DNA from: Streptomyces sp. NBC_01224
GTDB lineage: Bacteria; Actinomycetota; Actinomycetes; Streptomycetales; Streptomycetaceae
Length of the DNA stretch: 64,000 nucleotides
Assembly (NCBI RefSeq): GCF_036002945.1
Contig: NZ_CP108529.1
Coordinates: 3,100,001 to 3,164,000, forward strand
Direction of reading: 5' to 3'
The notes under the pieces were generated by a model, which saw only the letters and a list, made by a program, of their open reading frames with translations, was not told the DNA's origin and did not search any database. Every line of letters begins with the position of its first letter. The first letter of the stretch is position 1. This document shows, piece after piece, positions 14,344 to 22,778 of this stretch. The translations under genes were made by a program, and so were the position numbers.

Positions 14344-15293
14344 GCAACGGGAACGGGGACGGTCCTGTGCGGGACGAGACGATCCGACCAGGGGTGGTGC
14401 GCGCAGCAGGCATCCCGGAACAGCAGGCCCTGCCCCATCCGGTGGACGGGGCGGACGGCCCTGCGGGCCGTACGGTCGCGGTGGAGCAGCCGCAGGCGGA
14501 GCAGGCAGGCCAGATGAGCGAGCACGGGCACCACGATCCACACGACCGCAGCGGGGCGCGGGCGCTGTTCATCGAACTGCGCAAGCTTCCCGACGGGTCG
14601 GCCGAGAAGGCGGAGCTGCGCAATCAGCTGGTGCGGATGCATCTGCCGCTCGTGGAGCATCTGGCCCGCCGGTTCCGCAATCGCGGCGAGCCGCTGGATG
14701 ATCTGACCCAGGTCGCCACGATCGGCCTGATCAAGTCGGTGGACCGGTTCGACCCGGACCGCGGCGTCGAGTTCTCGACGTACGCGACCCCCACGGTCGT
14801 CGGCGAGATCAAGCGCCACTTCCGTGACAAGGGCTGGGCGGTCCGGGTGCCGCGCCGGCTCCAGGAGCTGCGGCTCTCGCTCACCACGGCCACTGCCGAA
14901 CTCTCCCAGCAGCACGGCCGCTCGCCGACGGTGCACGAGCTGGCGGAGCGGCTGGGCATCTCCGAGGAAGAGGTCCTGGAGGGCCTGGAATCGGCCAATG
15001 CGTACAGCACGCTCTCGCTGGACGTGCCGGACACGGACGACGAGTCACCGGCGGTCGCGGACACGCTGGGCTCCGAGGACGAGGCGCTGGAGGGTGTCGA
15101 GTACCGGGAGTCGCTCAAGCCGCTGCTGGAGGACCTGCCGCCGCGCGAGAAGCGGATTCTGCTGCTGCGCTTCTTCGGCAACATGACCCAGTCGCAGATC
15201 GCGCAGGAGGTCGGCATCTCGCAGATGCACGTCTCGCGACTGCTGGCCCGCACACTGGCGCAGCTGCGCGAGCGGCTGCTCGTCGAGGAGTAG
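14340..15293 (+). CDS. sigH: SigB/SigF-family stress sigma factor
   Basis: A 317-residue sigma-70 protein of the SigB/SigF/SigG group. An acidic N-terminal extension (1-75) precedes region 2 (LVRMHLPLVEHLARRF, DLTQVATIGLIKSVDRFDPDRG, FSTYATPTVVGEIKRHFRD), region 3 (PRRLQELRLSLTTATAELSQ) and region 4 (LPPREKRILLLRFFGNMTQSQIAQEVGISQMHVSRLL). Gene order matches sigH of S. coelicolor, an osmotic and developmental sigma factor. GTG at 14340 overlaps the ushX stop. Alternative starts matter: ATG at 14514 would give a shorter form. The frame also stays open back to a TTG at 13908, right through ushX, giving 461 residues (about 51 kDa). S. coelicolor SigH is reported in several forms including about 51-52 kDa. 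Confidence 0.85.
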   Translation: MSNGNGDGPVRDETIRPGVVRAAGIPEQQALPHPVDGADGPAGRTVAVEQPQAEQAGQMSEHGHHDPHDRSGARALFIELRKLPDGSAEKAELRNQLVRMHLPLVEHLARRFRNRGEPLDDLTQVATIGLIKSVDRFDPDRGVEFSTYATPTVVGEIKRHFRDKGWAVRVPRRLQELRLSLTTATAELSQQHGRSPTVHELAERLGISEEEVLEGLESANAYSTLSLDVPDTDDESPAVADTLGSEDEALEGVEYRESLKPLLEDLPPREKRILLLRFFGNMTQSQIAQEVGISQMHVSRLLARTLAQLRERLLVEE

Positions 15294-15446
15294 CGCGAAG
15301 GGCCCGTTCGGGCGCGGGAGGGCGGCGGAAACCGCCGTGCCCGCGCGGCGCAGCGGCGCCCGGCGGTCGGCTCGTGCGTGCAGCACCTGCGCCCGTGGAG
15401 TCGTCGGCACCCGGAGGCCGCCTCGCCCGGACACCGGGCATCCGGC

Positions 15447-15902
15447 TCAGGCGTCCGGCGCGGTGCCCGGCCGGCGAATGCCGAGTGCCTCGACGGTCGT
15501 CGGCCTGACCAGCTGGTAGAGCGCCGTCAGGGTCACCGCGGCGAGGACGATCCCGGCCGGGATCAGTACGCCGTGCGACCTCAGCAGCGTCCAGGCCACC
15601 GGAAGCGCGATGATCTGCGTGATGAGCGCGGGGCCGCGGCTCCAGCTGCGCCGCCGCAGCAGTCCACGGGCGGCGAACAGCGGGATCAGGGCAAGCGCGA
15701 TCAGCGTCAGACCGCCCATCTCCGCCTGCTGCGGGCTCTCGGGTCGTCCGAGCAGACCCATGACCAGCATGTAGATCCCGCCGATGGCCAGCGCCGCTCC
15801 TTCCAGGGCGGTGAGTCCGGCAACGAGAGTGATCCTGCTCGGCTTTGCCGGTTCGAGCCTCGGCGAGGGCGACGAGGCGGGCGTGTTCTGCTGAGTACTC
15901 AC
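15447..15902 (-). CDS. Small integral membrane protein
   Basis: A 151-residue protein with a Ser/Pro-rich N-terminus and four predicted membrane spans: ITLVAGLTALEGAALAIGG, GGLTLIALALIPLFAARGLL, ALITQIIALPVAWTLL and GIVLAAVTLTALYQLV. The GTG at 15902, with GCAAGG upstream, replaces a longer frame whose first 38 residues look non-coding. It converges with sigH and is divergent from the lipid kinase. Function unknown; such genes are conserved in Streptomyces at this place. Confidence 0.75.
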   Translation of the reverse strand: MSTQQNTPASSPSPRLEPAKPSRITLVAGLTALEGAALAIGGIYMLVMGLLGRPESPQQAEMGGLTLIALALIPLFAARGLLRRRSWSRGPALITQIIALPVAWTLLRSHGVLIPAGIVLAAVTLTALYQLVRPTTVEALGIRRPGTAPDA

Positions 15903-16063
15903 CCTTGCAGGTTGGCATCCCGGCGCCGCGAAAGCGAAGCCGGGGTCGGAATCGGTACGGGAACGGACGACCGGCCGCCCCGCAGCACCCGGACCGTCAC
16001 CGAGCGTGAAGGTCATGGGGCAGGACTTCAGAGCGATACCACGCGGTAGGTAGTCTGGCCGTC

Positions 16064-17032
16064 ATGCGCGCACTCCTTGTGGTCAATCCAGCTGCTACCA
16101 CCACCAGTGCGCGGACGCGTGATGTGCTCATCCACGCGCTGGCCAGCGAGATGAAGCTGGAGGCCGTGACCACGGAGTACCGGGGCCACGCCCGGGACCT
16201 GGGGCGGCAGGCCGCAGACTCCGGAGAGATCGACCTCGTGGTCGCTCTGGGCGGCGACGGCACGGTCAACGAGGTCGTCAACGGTCTGCTCCACAACGGC
16301 CCCGACCTGGACAACCTGCCGAGTCTCGCGGTGGTTCCCGGTGGCTCCACCAACGTTTTCGCGCGTGCCCTGGGCCTGCCCAACGATGCGGTGGAGGCGA
16401 CCGGCGCGATCCTGGACGCACTCGCCAACCACACCGAACGCACGGTCGGTCTCGGGCTGGCGGCCGGCACTCCGGGCACCGAGGACGAGTCGGTTCCGGA
16501 GCGCTGGTTCACTTTCTGCGCCGGGCTCGGATTCGACGCGGGCGTGGTCGGCCGGGTCGAACAGCAACGCGAACGCGGCAAGCGCTCGACACATGCGCTG
16601 TATGTGCGCCAGGTGATCCGGCAATACCTGGAGGAGCCGCACCGCCGGCACGGGGTGATGACACTGGAGACGCCCGGACAGGAACCGGTCACCGACCTCG
16701 CACTGTCCATAATTTCCAACACTGCTCCGTGGACCTACCTGGGGAATCGCCCCATGTACGCGTCCCCGAAGGCCACCTTCGACACCGGCCTGGACGTGCT
16801 CGGACTGAAGCGGCTCTCCGCCCCGGCGGTCGCCCGCTACGGCACCCAGCTGCTCACTTCGAGCCCGGAGAAGGGCCCGTCCGGCAAGCACGCCGTTTCA
16901 CTCCATGACCTCACGGACTTCACCTTGCATTCAAAGGTGCCACTGCCCTTCCAGATGGACGGCGACCACCTGGGAGTGCGTACCAGTGTGACGTTCACAG
17001 GCGTACGCCGTGCACTGCGTGTGATTGTGTGA
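16064..17032 (+). CDS. Diacylglycerol-kinase-family lipid kinase
   Basis: A 322-residue ATP-dependent lipid kinase of the DgkB/YegS type. NPAATTTSARTRD and the catalytic-loop signature ALGGDGTVNEVVNGL (about residues 64-78) with PGGSTNVFARALGLP define the family. The second half is the beta-sandwich substrate domain ending in PFQMDGDHLG. It would phosphorylate diacylglycerol or a related lipid at the inner membrane face, recycling it to phosphatidic acid. Transcribed alone and towards wblE, with a 319-nt gap. Confidence 0.88.
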   Translation: MRALLVVNPAATTTSARTRDVLIHALASEMKLEAVTTEYRGHARDLGRQAADSGEIDLVVALGGDGTVNEVVNGLLHNGPDLDNLPSLAVVPGGSTNVFARALGLPNDAVEATGAILDALANHTERTVGLGLAAGTPGTEDESVPERWFTFCAGLGFDAGVVGRVEQQRERGKRSTHALYVRQVIRQYLEEPHRRHGVMTLETPGQEPVTDLALSIISNTAPWTYLGNRPMYASPKATFDTGLDVLGLKRLSAPAVARYGTQLLTSSPEKGPSGKHAVSLHDLTDFTLHSKVPLPFQMDGDHLGVRTSVTFTGVRRALRVIV

Positions 17033-17351
17033 GTGGAAGGGACCAAAGTCCTTTAACTCGAACGTTTGGGCTGGGCTCCACCCCATAGAAGTACGGCTGT
17101 GACCTAGTCGACACCGAGGAATCAAAAAAAAGTTTCCAGAAGGGGTTGTATCCGCAGCCGAGGTTTGCGAATCTCTACATGGCGATCGGGACGGCCCGCA
17201 ACAACGGCCTCCACTGAGAGCCAGAACCCCTCCTCACTTCACAGGACCACAACCAGTTCATCTGGGCGTCGGCCCATCACTTGCGGGGGGATTCGTGAAA
17301 GCGTTCACATTCACAAGCAACAGTATGTAATACCAAGGAGAGGTAGCAGCC
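17033..17351 (+). promoter_or_regulatory. Long leader region of wblE
   Basis: A 319-nt gene-free stretch before wblE, noticeably richer in A/T than its surroundings, with an oligo-A run at 17124-17132 and the wblE ribosome site (AAGGAGAGG) at its end. A 12-codon frame at 17179-17217 has no ribosome site. Expected to hold the wblE promoter or promoters; exact elements cannot be fixed by eye. Confidence 0.5.
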
Positions 17352-17609
17352 ATGGACTGGCGTCACAACGCCGTTTGTCGTGAGGAAGACCCCGAGCTGT
17401 TCTTCCCCATCGGCAACACCGGTCCTGCGCTGCTGCAGATCGAGGAAGCCAAGGCCGTCTGCCGTCGCTGCCCCGTCATGGAGCAGTGCCTGCAGTGGGC
17501 GCTCGAGTCCGGCCAGGACTCCGGCGTCTGGGGTGGCCTCAGCGAGGACGAGCGCCGCGCAATGAAGCGCCGTGCCGCTCGCAACCGGGCGCGTAACGCC
17601 AGCGCCTGA
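17352..17609 (+). CDS. wblE: WhiB-like iron-sulfur regulator WblE
   Basis: An 85-residue WhiB-family protein carrying a [4Fe-4S] cluster on Cys9, Cys37, Cys40 and Cys46, followed by the GVWGGLSEDERR turn and a basic C-terminal tail (KRRAARNRARNAS) that contacts DNA or the sigma factor. It is the Streptomyces counterpart of mycobacterial WhiB1, an essential NO-reactive regulator that binds the main sigma factor. In mycobacteria whiB1 also neighbours the PdtaS kinase gene, as here. A perfect 17-bp terminator lies downstream, serving both this gene and the convergent kinase. Confidence 0.93.
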   Translation: MDWRHNAVCREEDPELFFPIGNTGPALLQIEEAKAVCRRCPVMEQCLQWALESGQDSGVWGGLSEDERRAMKRRAARNRARNASA

Positions 17610-17715
17610 TCCGACGCCACCGCTACGAGCCTCAGCCAGGCGGCGCGTACAGAGCGTACGCACAACCCCGCCCCCCGAGTCGCAGCGCGCAGTACCCCCG
17701 AAGCGCATGCATGAA

Positions 17716-17754
17716 CAGTGAGCCCGGACCGTGATCAACGGTCCGGGCTCACTG
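17716..17754. terminator. Bidirectional terminator between wblE and the kinase gene
   Basis: Perfect 17-bp inverted repeat, 17716-17732 and 17738-17754, loop GATCA. It lies between two convergent genes and would stop both. Confidence 0.88.
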
Positions 17755-17782
17755 CTGTGTTCATTCCTTGCCGACAGCCGGG

Positions 17783-19249
17783 CTACTTCTCGGCGCGGAC
17801 CGGGATGTCGAGGACGACCCGGGTGCCGCGGTCCGGGGCGGGGACCATGCCGAAGGTGCCGCTCAACTCGCCCTCCACCAGCGTCCTCACGATCTGCAGC
17901 CCCAGGTTGCCGGCGCGCTGCGGGTCGAATCCCTCGGGCAGTCCGCAGCCGTCGTCCTGGATCGTGATCAGCAGCCGCGTCCCGGCGGAGGAACCGCCGC
18001 TCACCGCCGACACCTCCACCGTGCCGGACTCGGCGAGGGTGAAGGCGTGCTCCAGGGCGTTCTGCAGAACCTCGGTGAGCACCATCGCCAGCGGTGTGGC
18101 CACTTCGGCGTCGAGAATGCCGAAGCGTCCCGTACGGCGACAGGTGACCTTGCCCGGGGAGATCTCGGCGACCATCGCGATGACCCGGTCGGCGATCTCG
18201 TCGAACTCCACCCGCTCGTCCAGATTCTGGGACAGCGTCTCATGAACGATGGCGATCGAACCGACACGCCTTACCGCCTCGTTGAGCGCCTCGCGGCCCT
18301 GGGCGGAGTCCATCCGGCGGGCCTGGAGCCGCAACAGGGCAGCGACGGTCTGGAGGTTGTTCTTCACCCGGTGGTGGATCTCCCGGATGGTGGCATCCTT
18401 GGTGATCAACTCCCGCTCGCGTCGGCGCAGTTCGGTGACGTCCCGGAGAAGGACCAGGGAACCGATCCTGACCCCCTTGGGCTTGAGCGGGATCGCCCGG
18501 AGCTGGATCACCCCGCCCGCGCACTCGACCTCGAACTCACGGGGCGCGTATCCGCTGGCGAGTTTGACCAGGGCCTCGTCAACCGGGCCGCGGGAGGGAG
18601 CGAGTTCGGCTGTGATCCCGCCCAGGTGCTGGCCGACCAGGTCGGAGGCGAGGCCGAGGCGGTGGTACGCGGAGAGACCGTTGGGGCTGGCGTACTGGAC
18701 GACTCCGTCGGCGTCGAGCCTGATCAGCCCATCGCCGACGCGCGGCGATGCGTCCATGTCGACCTGCTGGCCGGGGAACGGGAAGGACCCGGCGGCGATC
18801 ATCTGGGCCAGATCGGAGGCCGACTGGAGGTAGGTGAGCTCCAGCCGGGACGGTGTACGGACGGTCAGGAGGTTGGTGTTGCGGGCAATGACTCCGAGGA
18901 CCCGGCCCTCACGGCGTACGGGGATCGACTCGACCCGTACCGGCACCTCCTCGCGCCACTCCGGGTCGCCCTCGCGCACGATCCGGCCCTCGTCCAGCGC
19001 CGCGTCGAGCAGTGGGCGACGGCCGCGCGGCACCAAGTGGCCGACCATGTCGTCCTGGTAGGAGGTGGGACCGGTGTTGGGCCGCATCTGGGCCACGGAC
19101 ACATAGCGGGTGCCGTCGCGGGTGGGAACCCACAGCACGAGGTCGGCGAAGGACAGATCGGAGAGCAGCTGCCACTCCGAGACCAGCAGATGCAGCCACT
19201 CCAGGTCGGTTTCACTGAGGGCTGTGTGCTGGCGGACGAGGTCGTTCAT
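17783..19249 (-). CDS. PdtaS-like sensor histidine kinase (GAF-PAS-HisKA_2)
   Basis: A 488-residue soluble sensor kinase. An N-terminal GAF-like domain (1-150: LSFADLVLWVPTRDGTRYV) and a PAS domain (about 165-285) precede a HisKA_2 dimerisation helix with phospho-acceptor IREIHHRVKNNLQTVAALLRL, and an HATPase with TEVLQNALEHAF and QDDGCGLPEGF. This is the class that signals to ANTAR RNA-binding response regulators, as PdtaS/PdtaR do in mycobacteria. No ANTAR gene lies in the window. The start at 19249 (MNDLVRQHT) is taken because the domain begins there; GTG at 19258 is possible, and neither has a ribosome site. The protein lacks membrane spans, so it senses an internal signal. Confidence 0.88.
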   Translation of the reverse strand: MNDLVRQHTALSETDLEWLHLLVSEWQLLSDLSFADLVLWVPTRDGTRYVSVAQMRPNTGPTSYQDDMVGHLVPRGRRPLLDAALDEGRIVREGDPEWREEVPVRVESIPVRREGRVLGVIARNTNLLTVRTPSRLELTYLQSASDLAQMIAAGSFPFPGQQVDMDASPRVGDGLIRLDADGVVQYASPNGLSAYHRLGLASDLVGQHLGGITAELAPSRGPVDEALVKLASGYAPREFEVECAGGVIQLRAIPLKPKGVRIGSLVLLRDVTELRRRERELITKDATIREIHHRVKNNLQTVAALLRLQARRMDSAQGREALNEAVRRVGSIAIVHETLSQNLDERVEFDEIADRVIAMVAEISPGKVTCRRTGRFGILDAEVATPLAMVLTEVLQNALEHAFTLAESGTVEVSAVSGGSSAGTRLLITIQDDGCGLPEGFDPQRAGNLGLQIVRTLVEGELSGTFGMVPAPDRGTRVVLDIPVRAEK

Positions 19250-19258
19250 GGAGGGCAC

Positions 19259-19602
19259 GTGTGCGAGCGTACCCGCGGACGGGCAATGGTTCCGAACCGA
19301 ACGACCCGGCCGTACGTGTAAGGGTGGGGGCCCGGAAAATTGCGGCCGTCCGATGGATGGACACGGGCGAATGGTCTAGTCCACAATGCTCAAGACAGAG
19401 CTTCCGCTCTCCCCGCACAGGAGAGTGGATCGAGGTACCCGCGCTCTCTGCCCTGACTGCGCAGGCACCTCTCCCCGGCCGGGGGCACCGCACACCGCCG
19501 GCCGAGCAACTCCGGGCTGCGGTGCCGGACGGGCTGAGGGTCCCGCCCCGGCGCCGCGGCCCGCGGGTGTTCTACGGGCGTCGCCCGTGCCCCGCCCCGT
19601 GA
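19259..19602. other. Intergenic region without a confident gene
   Basis: About 340 nt between the kinase start and the SIS remnant. Two overlapping plus-strand frames are open here (from 19261 and from 19386, MLKTELPLSPHR...), but neither has a convincing ribosome site or domain. A small secreted or Cys-containing protein from 19386 (77 residues, CPDC pair) cannot be excluded. Confidence 0.4.
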
Positions 19603-19935
19603 TCAGCGGGTCTCGGTGACCTTGGCCGGCGCACGCGGCGCGTCCGGGTCCCGACCGCGGGCGATCGTCACCTCGTATGCCAGCACCTGCAGCGGCAGGA
19701 TCTCCAGGATCGGCTGGACCTCTTCGGCGACCCCGGCCGTCGGCAGCACGAAGCCCGCGGACGCCGCCTCCACCTGAGCCTCGGGGCCGACCACGAAAAG
19801 GTCCGCGCCACGGCCGCGCAGCCGGTCCAGGGCCGACTGGAGGGCCTGGCCGCCCCGGCCGTCCGTGACGACGGCGATCACTGGGGAGATGTTGTCGACC
19901 ATGGCGAGCGGGCCGTGCAGCAGATCGGTGCCGGA
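19603..19935 (-). pseudogene. 5'-truncated SIS-domain sugar isomerase remnant
   Basis: Only the C-terminal part of a SIS-fold aminosugar protein remains: GTDLLHGPLAMVDNISPVIAVVTD, an alpha/beta segment, then ILEILPLQVLAYEVTIARGRDPDAPRAPAKVTETR. That ending is the classic GlmS/AgaS-type tail. Coding character continues upstream of the first ATG (19902) to about 19935. After that the frame becomes meaningless and meets a stop near 20014, inside the nagB promoter. A complete protein would be some 340 residues. It probably lost its 5' end when nagB took its present place. Expression is unlikely. Confidence 0.65.
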
Positions 19936-19985
19936 GGGTGGAGCCGTCGTGTCCGCGTTACCGGATTCTGCTAGATTGGACCCTG

Positions 19986-20001
19986 ATTGGTCTATACCAC
20001 A
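19986..20001. promoter_or_regulatory. DasR-responsive element (dre) upstream of nagB
   Basis: ATTGGTCTATACCACA matches the published dre consensus (TGGTCTAGACCA core) with one central deviation (TGGTCTATACCA, 19988-19999). It ends 31 nt before the nagB GTG. DasR, encoded 6 kb away, should repress from here until glucosamine-6-phosphate accumulates. Confidence 0.85.
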
Positions 20002-20032
20002 TGATTCAACTCTTCAGATCGGCAGGCCCCGC

Positions 20033-20818
20033 GTGGAAGTTGTCATCGTCCCGGACGCCAAGGCAGGCGGCGAACTCATCGCGGAGGCCATCGGCGCCCT
20101 GCTGAGCCGCAAGCCCGACGCCCTTCTCGGCGTTGCCACCGGCTCTACCCCGCTGCCCATCTACCAGGCGCTGGCGGCCAAGGTCCGCTCCGGCGCCGTG
20201 GACGCCTCGCGCGCCCGCATCTGCCAGCTCGACGAGTACGTCGGGCTGCCGGCGGGCCACCCCGAGTCCTACCGCTCCGTGGTGCTGCGCGAGGTCGTCG
20301 AACCGCTCGGCCTGTCCGAGGCGTCCTTCATGGGCCCCGACGGCTCCGCCGAAGATGTCCTGGCCGCCTGCCAGGCGTACGACAAGGCGCTCGCCGAGGC
20401 CGGCGGGGTGGACCTGCAGCTCCTCGGCATCGGCACCGACGGGCACATCGGCTTCAACGAACCGTGCTCCTCGCTCGCCTCCCGTACCCGGATCAAGACG
20501 CTCACCGAGCAGACCCGGGTCGACAACGCGCGCTTCTTCGACAACGACATCACGCAGGTGCCGCACCATGTGATCACCCAGGGCATCGGCACCATCCTGG
20601 AGTCCCGCCACCCGATCCTGCTCGCCACCGGCGAGGGCAAGGCGGACGCCGTGGCGAAGACGGTGGAGGGGCCGGTGGCCTCGATCGTGCCAGCGTCGGC
20701 GCTGCAGTTGCATCCGCATGCGACGGTGGTGGTGGACGAGGCTGCCGCGTCGAAGCTGAAGCTGGCGCACTACTTCCGCGCCACGTATGCGGCGAAGCCG
20801 CTGTGGCAGGGTCTTTAG
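20033..20818 (+). CDS. nagB: Glucosamine-6-phosphate deaminase
   Basis: Converts glucosamine-6-phosphate to fructose-6-phosphate and ammonia, the step feeding chitin-derived GlcNAc into glycolysis. The 261-residue protein shows the family blocks LLGVATGSTPLPIYQAL, CQLDEYVGLPAGHPESYRSVV, LLGIGTDGHIGFNEPCSS (catalytic Asp and His) and ITQGIGTILESRHPILLATG. Start GTG at 20033; the longer frame runs through the DasR operator and cannot be right. The dre upstream and the dasABCD/dasR cluster downstream place it in the DasR regulon. A very strong terminator follows. Confidence 0.95.
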   Translation: MEVVIVPDAKAGGELIAEAIGALLSRKPDALLGVATGSTPLPIYQALAAKVRSGAVDASRARICQLDEYVGLPAGHPESYRSVVLREVVEPLGLSEASFMGPDGSAEDVLAACQAYDKALAEAGGVDLQLLGIGTDGHIGFNEPCSSLASRTRIKTLTEQTRVDNARFFDNDITQVPHHVITQGIGTILESRHPILLATGEGKADAVAKTVEGPVASIVPASALQLHPHATVVVDEAAASKLKLAHYFRATYAAKPLWQGL

Positions 20819-20834
20819 TCGTCCCGGACGCAGG

Positions 20835-20875
20835 GAGAGGGCCGGGGCACGCGTGGCGCGTGCCCCGGCCCTCTC
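20835..20875 (+). terminator. Very strong terminator after nagB
   Basis: Perfect 19-bp inverted repeat, 20835-20853 and 20857-20875, with a 3-nt loop, beginning 16 nt after the nagB stop. It isolates nagB from the convergent das operon. Confidence 0.9.
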
Positions 20876-20905
20876 GTATGCCGTTACGCGTCCTGCGGAC
20901 GTACT

Positions 20906-21135
20906 TGTCCTCAATCGCCGGACGGGCTTGATTTGACCCTCTCGCCGTGGCGAGGCGTGTCGGGGTGGACGGGGTGTCCTCAAGCGCCGGACCGGCTGGA
21001 CTTGCCGGAGCGGCTTGAATTGGCCCCCACGCCACGGGAAGGCACGTCCACCGTGAACGGGGTGTCCTCAAGCGCCGGGCGGGCTGGACCTGCCGGAGCG
21101 GCTGAATTGCCCGGTCGGCTTGGATTGGCCGTGCA
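20906..21135. repeat. Cluster of Streptomyces intergenic repeat units
   Basis: Three related units built on the motif CCTCAAGCGCCGGACGGGCT. Unit 1 is at about 20908-20936 (with TCAATCGCC, TTGA ends). Units 2 (20971-21024) and 3 (21059-21110) both read GGGGTGTCCTCAAGCGCCGG, continuing to TGCCGGAGCGGCTGAATTG with few differences. This is a familiar dispersed extragenic palindrome of streptomycetes, here arranged as an irregular tandem between convergent transcription units. Confidence 0.8.
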
Positions 21136-21140
21136 GCAGT

Positions 21141-21168
21141 CAACGCCCGTCCATCTGAACGGGCGTTG
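21141..21168 (-). terminator. Terminator after dasD
   Basis: Perfect 10-bp inverted repeat CAACGCCCGT / ACGGGCGTTG, 8-nt loop, about 60 nt beyond the dasD stop in its direction of transcription. Confidence 0.65.
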
Positions 21169-21227
21169 GGCCGGCCGGGGGTGGGGCAGGCGTGATGCGG
21201 CCCCTCGTGCTGCATCACGCCTTGCTG

Positions 21228-22769
21228 TCAGGCCTGGGGGCGGTCCGTACCGCTGGCGATGATCTCCGCGGCCGCGAGGCCGCAGACGCGGGCCGCGCCG
21301 TGGGTGGCGATGTGCAGGGCGCCCCTGGGGGCCGCCTGCGGGACGCCCATTTCGACCACGGCCATGTCGGGGCGCTCCGCCACCAGGGCGTCGAGGGTCT
21401 CGGCCATCCAGGTATGGCGGTGGACGTCGCGGACGACCACGACGATGCGCCGCTCCCCCGCGGCCCGCAGCACGGCGGCGACAGGTGCCTCGGTCTCGCT
21501 GCTGTACGTGTCGGTCTCCGTGCCCGGCAGCAGCCGGCCCAGCTCCGCGGCGACACCCCACGGGGTCTCGTCGCCGACCGCGATGTTCGACTCGGAGGTG
21601 AACGCGGCAACGTAAGCGGGGTCGGTCAGCGGCTCGGCGGAGCCGGTCACCTTCACCGCACGGCGGGCGGCGACCAGGCCGATGTCGGAACCGATCCCGG
21701 TGCCGGGCGCGGTCCCCCGCTGCACTGCCGTGCCCGACTCCGAACCGGCTTGCTCGGCCCCCCGCGTCCAGGACGCGAGGGCACGTACCCGTGCGGCCGC
21801 GTCCGCGAGCCGCTCCTCGGCGAGTTCACCGCTGCGCACCGCCGCGACCAGCGCGTCGCGCAGCCGCTGCACCGTGCCGTCGTCCTCCAGGCCGCCACCG
21901 ACGCACAGGGCGTCGGCCCCCGCGGCGATCGCGAGGACGGAACCGCGCTCGATGCCGTACGTCCCGGCGATGGCCTGCATCTCCACGGCGTCGGTGACGA
22001 TCAGGCCGTCGTACCCCAGCTCCTCGCGCAGCAGACCGGTGAGGATCCGCGGGCTCACCGTCGCGGGGTGGTCCGGGTCGAGGGCGGGCAGCAGGATGTG
22101 CGCGCTCATCACGCACTTGGAACCCGCGGCGATGGCCGCCCGGAAGGGCACCAGTTCACGGGCGTACAGCGTCTCCAGGTCCACGTCGATACGCGGCATC
22201 GCGTGGTGCGAGTCGATCGCGGTGTCGCCGTGCCCGGGGAAGTGCTTGGTGCAGGCGGCGACTCCGGCGGCCTGGAGGCCCTCGATGTACGCGGCGGTGT
22301 GCCGGGCCACGAGCTCGGTGTCGGCGCCGAAGGACCGCACACCGATGATCGGGTTGCCCGGGTTGGAGTTGACGTCCGCGGACGGCGCCCAGTTGAGGTT
22401 GACGCCGCACTCGGCGAGCCGGCGGCCCAGCTCCTGTGCGACCGCGCGGGTCAGCGCCACGTCGTCGACGTGGCCGAGTGCGAGGTTGCCGGGGAAGGAG
22501 GAGCCGGTACGCACCTCGAGGCGGGTGACGTCACCGCCCTCTTCGTCGATCGCGACGAGCAGGTCGTCGCGCTCGGCCCTGAGCCGGGCCGTGAGCGCGG
22601 CAACCTGCTCGGCCGTCTGGATGTTGCGGCCGAACAGGGCGACGGAGGCGAGGCCTTCGTCGACCCGGCGCAGCACCCAGTCCGGGGCGGTGGTGCCGGT
22701 GAATCCGGGCTGCAGGACGGCGAGAGCGTCGCGGGTGACGGTGTCCGTGGTGGATATCAGCGTGGTCAT
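21228..22769 (-). CDS. dasD: GH3 beta-N-acetylglucosaminidase
   Basis: A 513-residue cytoplasmic glycoside hydrolase family 3 enzyme splitting N-acetylglucosamine from chitobiose or muropeptide fragments. AIDEEGGDVTRL, the NagZ-type loop KHFPGHGDTAIDSHHAMPRI (about residues 180-199, with the Asp-His dyad acting as general acid/base) and the nucleophile Asp in GLIVTDAVEM are all present. A C-terminal alpha/beta domain (about 370-513) replaces the short tail of minimal NagZ. No signal peptide. It starts 9 nt after dasC, so it is the last gene of the das operon and hydrolyses what DasABC imports. Confidence 0.9.
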   Translation of the reverse strand: MTTLISTTDTVTRDALAVLQPGFTGTTAPDWVLRRVDEGLASVALFGRNIQTAEQVAALTARLRAERDDLLVAIDEEGGDVTRLEVRTGSSFPGNLALGHVDDVALTRAVAQELGRRLAECGVNLNWAPSADVNSNPGNPIIGVRSFGADTELVARHTAAYIEGLQAAGVAACTKHFPGHGDTAIDSHHAMPRIDVDLETLYARELVPFRAAIAAGSKCVMSAHILLPALDPDHPATVSPRILTGLLREELGYDGLIVTDAVEMQAIAGTYGIERGSVLAIAAGADALCVGGGLEDDGTVQRLRDALVAAVRSGELAEERLADAAARVRALASWTRGAEQAGSESGTAVQRGTAPGTGIGSDIGLVAARRAVKVTGSAEPLTDPAYVAAFTSESNIAVGDETPWGVAAELGRLLPGTETDTYSSETEAPVAAVLRAAGERRIVVVVRDVHRHTWMAETLDALVAERPDMAVVEMGVPQAAPRGALHIATHGAARVCGLAAAEIIASGTDRPQA

Positions 22770-22778
22770 GGAGCGGTG

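Noticed and set aside
17179..17217. 12-residue leader peptide upstream of wblE
   Set aside because: No ribosome site and no regulatory codon pattern; chance frame more likely.
20906..21135. CRISPR-like repeats
   Set aside because: Units vary in length and spacing, are internally palindromic, and no cas genes are near; they match dispersed Streptomyces extragenic repeats.
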